Shown one piece after another: positions 59,103 to 64,000 of a stretch of 64,000 nt of DNA. The position numbers and the translations under genes are program-made. The stretch is taken from NCBI GenBank assembly GCA_964291475.2, contig OZ220083.1, positions 310,001 through 374,000 on the forward strand. The letters run 5' to 3'. Source of the DNA: DAOUKH01 sp964291475. GTDB taxonomy: Bacteria > Chloroflexota > Dehalococcoidia > SHYB01. The notes below the pieces were generated by a model that was not told the origin of the DNA, made no database searches, and worked only from the letters and a program-made list of their open reading frames with translations. Each line of letters begins with the position of its first letter. The first letter of the stretch is position 1.

Positions 59103-60230
59103 ATGGCCCCGACCGGACGAAGCTACGAAGTCATCTCGGCCGATTCCCACGTGGTGGAACCCCCCAACCTGTGGGAGGACTGGCTGCCCAAGAAATACCT
59201 CGACTACGCCCCCAAGCTCGTCAAAGACGATGACGGCGGCGACGCGTGGGTCTACCAGGAAGGGATGGCGCCCGCGCCGCTCGGACTGGTCGCCTGTGTC
59301 GGCATCGACAAGGAGGACATGAGGTGGACGGGCCTCAGCTACGGCGACAACGTCCACCCCTCCGTCTATGACGGCAAGGCGCGCCTTGAGGTGCTCGACA
59401 CCGACGGCGTCGACGCCGAGTTCCTCTATCCGCCGCAGCGCGCCGTCGGCTGCTTCATGAAGAACCCCGACTCCGAGATTCACCTCGCCGGCCTCGACGC
59501 CTACAACCGCTGGCTCAGCGAGGGCTTCTGCGCCGCCGACCCCGACCGCCTCTTCGGCGTCTACCAGATCCCCAATCTGGGCGTGGAGACCGCCGTCGCC
59601 GAGCTCAAGAAAGCCAAGGACATGGGCTATCGCGGCGCCGTCATCGGCATGTGGCCCACCGGCAACCAGCAGCTCACCGGCGAGGACGACCCGTTCTGGG
59701 CCGCGGCGGAAGAGCTGGAAATGCCGATCTCGATCCACTTCCGGCTCGCCTCACAGGGCGCTGGCCACATCGCCTCCAAGGGCGGCGCGCTGGCGACGGG
59801 CGCGGTGGCCGGCATCGCCGACTTCCCGGTGCTGATGGTCGACCTCATCTTCGACGGCGTCTTCGACCGCTTCCCCGACCTGAAGATGGTCGGCGTGGAG
59901 GTCGGCGTCGGCTGGATTCCCCACGCCGCCGAGATGATGGACGACCGGTACTGGCGGAACCGCGGCCACGCCAAGTGGGGCCTGAAGAAGCTCCCCAGCG
60001 AGTACGTCAAGGACAACTGGCTCGCGACCTTCATCGTCGACCGCATCGGCGTTGAGATGCGCCACGCCGTCGGCCTGAAGAACATGTCGTGGTCGACCGA
60101 CTTCCCCCACCACGGCAACGACTACCCGTACTCGCGCCAGACCATCGAGCAACACTTCGTCAACGTCCCCGAGGCGGAGAAGCGCCGCATCGTCTGCGAC
60201 AACGCGGCGGAGCTCTACGGCCTGGTGTAG
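59103..60230 (+). CDS. Amidohydrolase family 2 (COG2159) metal-dependent hydrolase
   Basis: 375 residues from ATG 59103, chosen because AAGGAG is 7 nt before it and the promoter lies upstream. EVISADSHVVEPPNLWEDWLPKKYLDYAPK opens the fold, MPISIHFRLASQG carries a metal His, and MSWSTDFPHHGNDYP supplies Asp and His. More distant from the two preceding paralogues than they are from each other. It ends at a clear hairpin. Confidence 0.9.
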   Translation: MAPTGRSYEVISADSHVVEPPNLWEDWLPKKYLDYAPKLVKDDDGGDAWVYQEGMAPAPLGLVACVGIDKEDMRWTGLSYGDNVHPSVYDGKARLEVLDTDGVDAEFLYPPQRAVGCFMKNPDSEIHLAGLDAYNRWLSEGFCAADPDRLFGVYQIPNLGVETAVAELKKAKDMGYRGAVIGMWPTGNQQLTGEDDPFWAAAEELEMPISIHFRLASQGAGHIASKGGALATGAVAGIADFPVLMVDLIFDGVFDRFPDLKMVGVEVGVGWIPHAAEMMDDRYWRNRGHAKWGLKKLPSEYVKDNWLATFIVDRIGVEMRHAVGLKNMSWSTDFPHHGNDYPYSRQTIEQHFVNVPEAEKRRIVCDNAAELYGLV

Positions 60231-60256
60231 CGGAAGCCCGAGAACGCGACCACAGA

Positions 60257-60280
60257 GGGCCTCCCCAATTGGGGAGGCCC
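60257..60280 (+). terminator. Perfect 24-bp palindromic hairpin (terminator-like)
   Basis: GGGCCTCCCC, AATT, GGGGAGGCCC: a 10-bp stem with a 4-nt loop 26 bp after the amidohydrolase stop, followed by ATTACTTTCC. The T-tract is weak but the stem is very stable. Confidence 0.65.
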
Positions 60281-60306
60281 ATTACTTTCCATAAGGAGAA
60301 GCAGGA

Positions 60307-60999
60307 ATGTCCAGGACGGAAGGCATCTATCTCACCCACTCGCGCTTGCTCAATCCGAAGAAGGCGGCGGAATGGGACGAGTGGTACGACACCATTCACC
60401 TCCCCGACATCGTCGGCTCCGGCTCCGCCTGGCGCGCCACCCGCTGGCAGCGGCAGGACGCCGGGCACTCAGGTTGGACGAACGTCAACATGTATGAGGT
60501 CGAGGGGCCCGACATCGTGGCGAACCAGAAGAAGGCGTCGGCGCACGCGCCGAGGTGGCGCGCCGAGGGCCGCCACTTCCTCGACTACGCCCTCATGGGC
60601 CTCGACTTCTTCGAGCCCCACGGCAAGTGGACGGGCATCGCCGACCCCTCCCCCGACCTCACCGCCCGCCTCTACGTGCGCACCCTCTGCGGCGACCGCG
60701 CCCGCGAGGACGAGTGGAGCCAGTGGTACGACGACGTCCACATTCCCGACATCCTGGGGATCGACGGCTTTGCCGCGGCGACGCGGTGGAAGCTGGTCAC
60801 CCCGACGCCCTTCGGCTCGAACTTCCTGGCGATCTACGACGTGCACGGCGACGTCGAAGCGGCGCAGGGGAACCTCGCCGCCGCAGTCCCCGGTCTCTTC
60901 AAGAGCGGCCACATGCACCCGCAGAACGCCCTAGCCGAAATGGTCTGGCTCCTTCCCATGGGGAAGTACGCCGGCGTCGGCTACACCGCCGGTTCCTAG
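60307..60999 (+). CDS. Two-domain dimeric alpha/beta-barrel protein (EthD/DUF-like), paralogue 1
   Basis: 230 residues built from two ferredoxin-like halves: AAEWDEWYDTIHLPDIV in the first and EDEWSQWYDDVHIPDIL in the second, so an internal duplication forms the barrel in one chain. This WYDxxHxPD signature occurs in small degradative or monooxygenase-like proteins of unclear activity. AAGGAGAA precedes ATG 60307. An in-tandem paralogue begins 1 bp after its stop. Probably cytoplasmic and linked to the amidohydrolase cluster. Confidence 0.8.
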   Translation: MSRTEGIYLTHSRLLNPKKAAEWDEWYDTIHLPDIVGSGSAWRATRWQRQDAGHSGWTNVNMYEVEGPDIVANQKKASAHAPRWRAEGRHFLDYALMGLDFFEPHGKWTGIADPSPDLTARLYVRTLCGDRAREDEWSQWYDDVHIPDILGIDGFAAATRWKLVTPTPFGSNFLAIYDVHGDVEAAQGNLAAAVPGLFKSGHMHPQNALAEMVWLLPMGKYAGVGYTAGS

Positions 61000-61000
61000 C

Positions 61001-61705
61001 ATGGGCCGAACGCAAGGCATCTACCTCACCTACTCGCGCCTGCTCAACCCCGAGCGAGCCGCCGAGTGGGAGGAGTGGTACGACACCGTCCACCTGCCCG
61101 ACATCGTCGGCTGCGGCTCGGCATGGCGCGCCACCCGCTGGCGGCGGCAGGGCGCCGGGGCCGACGGCTGGACGAACGCGAACATCTATGAGATCGAGGG
61201 CCCCGACATCGCCGCGAACCAGAAGAAGGCGTCGGCGTCCGCGCCGGGGTGGCGGGCCCAAGGGCGGCACTTCTCCGACCACGCCCTCATGGACCTCAAG
61301 CTCTTCGAGCCCGTGGGACGGTGGACGGGCCTCGCCGACCCTTCGCCCGACCTCACCGCCCGCCGCTACGTCCTGAGCTTCTGCGCCGACCGCGCCTTCG
61401 AAGATGAGTGGAACGCGTGGTACGACGACGTCCACATCCCCGACGTGCTGGCGCTCGACGGCTTCGCCGGGGCGACGCGCTGGAAGCTCGTGACGCGGCC
61501 TGCCTACGGCGCCAACTACCTTGCCCTCTACGACGTGCACGGCGACCTCGAAACCGCCCAGGCCGCACTCGCCGCGGCGATGCCGGCATTCATCGAAGGC
61601 GGGCGGCTACACCCCAAGCTCGCCCTGGCCGAGCGGGACTGGCTCATCCCCACGGGGCAATGGGCCGGCGTCGGCTACACCGCGGGCGCCGAGACCGGCG
61701 TTTAG
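61001..61705 (+). CDS. Two-domain dimeric alpha/beta-barrel protein (EthD/DUF-like), paralogue 2
   Basis: 234 residues, the same plan as the gene before it: AAEWEEWYDTVHLPDIV and EDEWNAWYDDVHIPDVL. Both begin GIYLT.SRLLNP and end PxGxxAGVGYTAG, so they arose by tandem duplication. Differences cluster in the second half. Its stop overlaps the convergent MFS gene by 4 bp. Function not known. Confidence 0.8.
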   Translation: MGRTQGIYLTYSRLLNPERAAEWEEWYDTVHLPDIVGCGSAWRATRWRRQGAGADGWTNANIYEIEGPDIAANQKKASASAPGWRAQGRHFSDHALMDLKLFEPVGRWTGLADPSPDLTARRYVLSFCADRAFEDEWNAWYDDVHIPDVLALDGFAGATRWKLVTRPAYGANYLALYDVHGDLETAQAALAAAMPAFIEGGRLHPKLALAERDWLIPTGQWAGVGYTAGAETGV

Positions 61706-63207
61706 CCCCGGCCTTTTCCTCCCGAACCCTCCGCGACCTCTTCCCTGTCCGCTTCGTGGATGGGCGGCGGCGCCGGTTTGACCAGCGAGAGGATGGCGCC
61801 CACGACCAGCACCGCCGCCGCGGCGCGCATGGCCATGCGCAGGCCGTCCACGAACCCAGCGATAAGCGCGGGGCTGGCGGCGACGTCGGGGTCGCGCAGC
61901 GGGCCGAGGTCGGGTTCCACGCCGAGGGAGCGGATGCCCACCGCGAGGAGCGCCGCCGCCATCGCCACCCCGGTGATCTGCCCCAGGTTGCGCACCAGCG
62001 TCAGGAAAGCGGACGCGACGCCGTAACGGCTGGCCTCGACGGCGGCGAGCACCGAGCTGGTGTTCGGGGGATAGAAGAGCCCCATGCCGAGGCCGAGGCT
62101 GGCCGCCGCGAGGCTCGCCACGTAGAAGGGCGTCTCCGTCCCCGCGAACGAGAAGCCGACGAGACCGGCGGCGACGATGATGGCGCCGGCCGTCGATGGA
62201 ATCCGTGGGCCGATCTTGTCGGAGAGCCTGCCCGCTACCGGCCCCGCGATTGCGAGAAGGAAGGCCGTCGGCGTCATGATGAGCGCCGCCTCACGGGGCC
62301 GGTAGTCCAGCACGCCCTGAAGGTAGAACGGCGTGATCATGACGTAGGTCGATGCCGCGGTGAAAACCAGCCATCCGGCGATCCCGCCCAGGGTGAAGGC
62401 CGCCCGCCGGAAGAGCCTGAGGTCGATCATGGGCTGCTCGGCCCGCAGCTCCGCCACGATGAAGAGGCCGAGGGAGAGGACCGCCGCCGCGGCGAAGGTC
62501 AGCACGAAGGGCGACGTCCATCCGACCTCGCTTCCCCGGCTGAAGACCAGCAGGATGCTCACCAGGGCGGTCGACGACGTCACCACGCCGGCCCAGTCCG
62601 TCTTGCCGCCCTGAGCGCTCGGCGTCCCGATGGCCGACTCCCGCAACGTGAAGACCGCGAAGAGCCCGCCGATCGGGGCCAGGACCGTGTTCACCAGGAA
62701 GACGGAGCGCCAGTCGAAGGCGTCGACGAGCACGCCGCCGATGGGCGGCCCCGTCACCGCCCCCAGCGCCACGACCGTGGATATGAGGCCCAGCGCGCGG
62801 CCGCGCTCCTGGGGCGGGAAGACGGCCACCGAGATCGCCATGCTCAGGCCCTGCACCGCCGCGGCCCCCACGGCCTGGATGGCCCGCGCTCCGAACAGCC
62901 AGGGCAGACTCGGCGCGGCGGCGGCGAGCGCGGCCCCGCCGCCCAGCAGCAGAAAGCCGAGGACATAGAGCTTCTTCCGCCCCAGGCGGTCGGAGGCGCT
63001 GCCGATGGGCAGCAGGACGGCGGAGATGATCACCAGGTAGATCAGCACGATCCACTGCACGGAGGTCAGGCTGGCGTCGAAGTGCGCCGTGATCGTGGGC
63101 AGCGCGATGTTGACGATGCCCATGTCGATCACCGTCGAATAGACGCCCATCGCCGCCGCGGCGAGGACGATCCACTTGTAGTTCGGCGAGCCGGTGTCGA
63201 TGCGCAT
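61702..63207 (-). CDS. MFS transporter, DHA2 (EmrB/QacA) type
   Basis: 501 residues with about 14 hydrophobic helices. The first helices read WIVLAAAAMGVYSTVIDMGIVNIALPTI (motif D1-like D..IVNIALP), then GSASDRLGRKKLYVLGF (motif A) and GPPIGGVLVDAFDWRSVFLVNT (motif C), typical of 14-TM drug:H+ antiporters. The C-terminus is charged and cytoplasmic. It probably exports a toxic compound or metabolite; substrate unknown. Convergent with the barrel-protein pair. Confidence 0.92.
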   Translation of the reverse strand: MRIDTGSPNYKWIVLAAAAMGVYSTVIDMGIVNIALPTITAHFDASLTSVQWIVLIYLVIISAVLLPIGSASDRLGRKKLYVLGFLLLGGGAALAAAAPSLPWLFGARAIQAVGAAAVQGLSMAISVAVFPPQERGRALGLISTVVALGAVTGPPIGGVLVDAFDWRSVFLVNTVLAPIGGLFAVFTLRESAIGTPSAQGGKTDWAGVVTSSTALVSILLVFSRGSEVGWTSPFVLTFAAAAVLSLGLFIVAELRAEQPMIDLRLFRRAAFTLGGIAGWLVFTAASTYVMITPFYLQGVLDYRPREAALIMTPTAFLLAIAGPVAGRLSDKIGPRIPSTAGAIIVAAGLVGFSFAGTETPFYVASLAAASLGLGMGLFYPPNTSSVLAAVEASRYGVASAFLTLVRNLGQITGVAMAAALLAVGIRSLGVEPDLGPLRDPDVAASPALIAGFVDGLRMAMRAAAAVLVVGAILSLVKPAPPPIHEADREEVAEGSGGKGRG

Positions 63208-63237
63208 GCGGTCTACGTGTCAGGTTCGGCGGGCGTG

Positions 63238-63470
63238 GGAGGCGCGCCCCGCGGGCGCGGGCGCGCCTGACGGCGCGCGCCCTCTCTCAAATCTCCCCCA
63301 GAGGGGGAGAGGCCGGAAGGGCGGGCGATTCGCGAATCGCCCCTACAGGGGAGGGGAGAAGACCTCGCCCGCACCCCTGGGCGACCACGAGGGTCGCGCC
63401 TCCATGGATGATTCGCCGGCCCCGTCGGAGGTTGTGCAAAGGCCTCCAGCGGGAGAAGGGGAAGACCGGC
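63238..63470 (+). repeat. Intergenic repeat mosaic (copy 10; modules E, B, C, D', F)
   Basis: E near 63250, B near 63280, the C palindrome near 63323, a D variant with GGGCGACCACGAGGGTCGCG near 63380, and F near 63430. Order E-B-C-D-F matches other copies. No gene seen in the 276-bp gap. Confidence 0.85.
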
Positions 63471-63483
63471 GCGCGCCAAGCCG

Positions 63484-63888
63484 CTACACGGCCCGGAAGA
63501 CGGGGATGGTGTGCTCGCCGTCGAGGTCCTGGAAGTCGACCTGGACGGGCATGCCCTGGACGATGGCGTGCGGGTCCACGCCCAGGACGTTCGAGTAGAG
63601 GCGCGGGCCTTCGTCCAGCTCGATGATGGCGACGGCGTAGGGGGGCTCGAACGCGGGGTGGTAGGCCCGCGTCATCACGATCCAGGTGAAGACCGTGCCG
63701 CGGCCGTTCACGGGAAGCCACTCGTGGCCGGTGGCGGTGCACTTGGGGCAGGTCGCGCCCGGCGGGAAGCGGAAGGCGCCGCACTCCGTGCACTTGGGAA
63801 GGCGCAGCTCGCGCTCGCGGCAGTAGGCGTAGAAGGGGTCGAGGTCGGGGTTGGGAGCGGGAACGGGGCGCGTCGGATTCGTGGTCAT
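63484..63888 (-). CDS. Zn-ribbon/OB-fold DUF35 protein
   Basis: 134 residues. Zinc ribbon KCTECGAFRFPPGATCPKC followed by an OB fold (GRGTVFTWIVMTRAYHPAF). It is the paralogue of the gene at 28908 and, like it, follows a thiolase gene on the same strand, here 22 bp after a thiolase stop. Expected to bind acyl-CoA and bridge to the thiolase. Confidence 0.92.
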   Translation of the reverse strand: MTTNPTRPVPAPNPDLDPFYAYCRERELRLPKCTECGAFRFPPGATCPKCTATGHEWLPVNGRGTVFTWIVMTRAYHPAFEPPYAVAIIELDEGPRLYSNVLGVDPHAIVQGMPVQVDFQDLDGEHTIPVFRAV

Positions 63889-63910
63889 ATCGCGTTACTC
63901 GGCCCGCCGT

Positions 63911-64000
63911 CTAGTTGCTCGGCGCGTCGGTCAGGACGGCGGTGAGGTGGTGCTGGATGATGCCGCCGTTGCCTCCGACCAGCGCCACGCGGCAGCCGGG
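63911..64000 (-). CDS. Thiolase-like C-terminus, cut by window edge
   Basis: Only the last 29 codons are inside the window: CRVALVGGNGGIIQHHLTAVL, ending TAG at 63911. The GNGG segment with preceding ALV is the C-terminal loop of SCP-x-type thiolases, and the DUF35 gene follows directly, which supports the call. Confidence 0.7.
   Translation of the reverse strand, partial: PGCRVALVGGNGGIIQHHLTAVLTDAPSN

Noticed and set aside
56658..59738. 1026-codon minus-strand open frame
   Set aside because: Antisense shadow of three amidohydrolases; low-complexity Val/Ala/Arg/Gly composition typical of GC-rich codon bias.

Overview
The window is G+C-rich bacterial chromosome with strong G/C preference at third codon positions. 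Its gene content is dominated by paralogous catabolic families: eight CaiB/BaiF CoA-transferase domains in six genes, two D-aminoacylase-type amidohydrolases, four COG2159-type amidohydrolases, two CitE-like lyases, crotonases, a thiolase with a DUF35 partner, a hydantoinase pair, a luciferase-like monooxygenase, SDRs and two ABC solute-uptake loci. This mix, with the intergenic repeats, resembles SAR202-type Dehalococcoidia (Chloroflexota), possibly host-associated. That placement is inference from gene content only; no rRNA or ribosomal marker is present.

Layout. 1-3.1 kb (minus): Na+/solute symporter, a frameshifted DUF3052 gene and an LLM-class flavin oxidoreductase. 3.2-18.6 kb (plus): CaiB, an in-frame crotonase-HyuA ORF, HyuB, an Asp/Glu-racemase-fold protein, an acyl-CoA ligase, a PEP-mutase/isocitrate-lyase-type enzyme, an aconitase-family large subunit, TfoX-N, D-aminoacylase, a Tag-like glycosylase and a dienelactone hydrolase. 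18.8-20.06 kb: an IS481-type insertion sequence with doubled terminal repeats, sitting inside an intergenic repeat. 20.4-25.0 kb (minus): D-aminoacylase, two CaiB genes and a small glutaredoxin. 25.1-29.3 kb: orphan antitoxin, solitary branched-chain-type binding lipoprotein, thiolase and DUF35. 29.6-36.2 kb (minus): MaoC-type dehydratase, CoA-transferase, purU remnant, SDR and tandem-fused CaiB. 36.4-43.2 kb: CaiB, a lower-GC pentapeptide-repeat gene behind a perfect 34-bp palindrome, and a CitE / fused CaiB / CitE group. 44-49 kb: crotonase, amidohydrolase, FAH-family protein, hydroxyacid dehydrogenase, VapB and TesB. 49.2-54.4 kb (minus): tRNA-Leu(GAG) and a polar amino-acid ABC transporter. 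54.4-64 kb: an unrecognised 350-residue protein, SDR, three amidohydrolases (the first frameshifted), two tandem alpha/beta-barrel paralogues, an MFS exporter, DUF35 and a thiolase tail.

The most notable item is the small glutaredoxin/mycoredoxin-like gene at 20385-20645 (minus). It is intact except for an in-frame TGA exactly where the first Cys of the CxxC redox motif is expected. Twenty-one nucleotides downstream is a perfect 8-bp stem with the hexaloop AGGUCA, nearly the loop of the E. coli fdhF SECIS. It is best read as a UxxC selenoprotein.

Most intergenic gaps are filled by a mosaic of short GC-rich palindromic modules. Every copy I could find lies in the same orientation across the window regardless of gene direction. 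Two genes carry single-base homopolymer frameshifts, which are either real decay or assembly errors. The overall logic is import and CoA-dependent degradation of diverse organic acids, with CaiB, CitE, MaoC, thiolase/DUF35 and ligase genes providing activation, CoA transfer, hydration and C-C cleavage.
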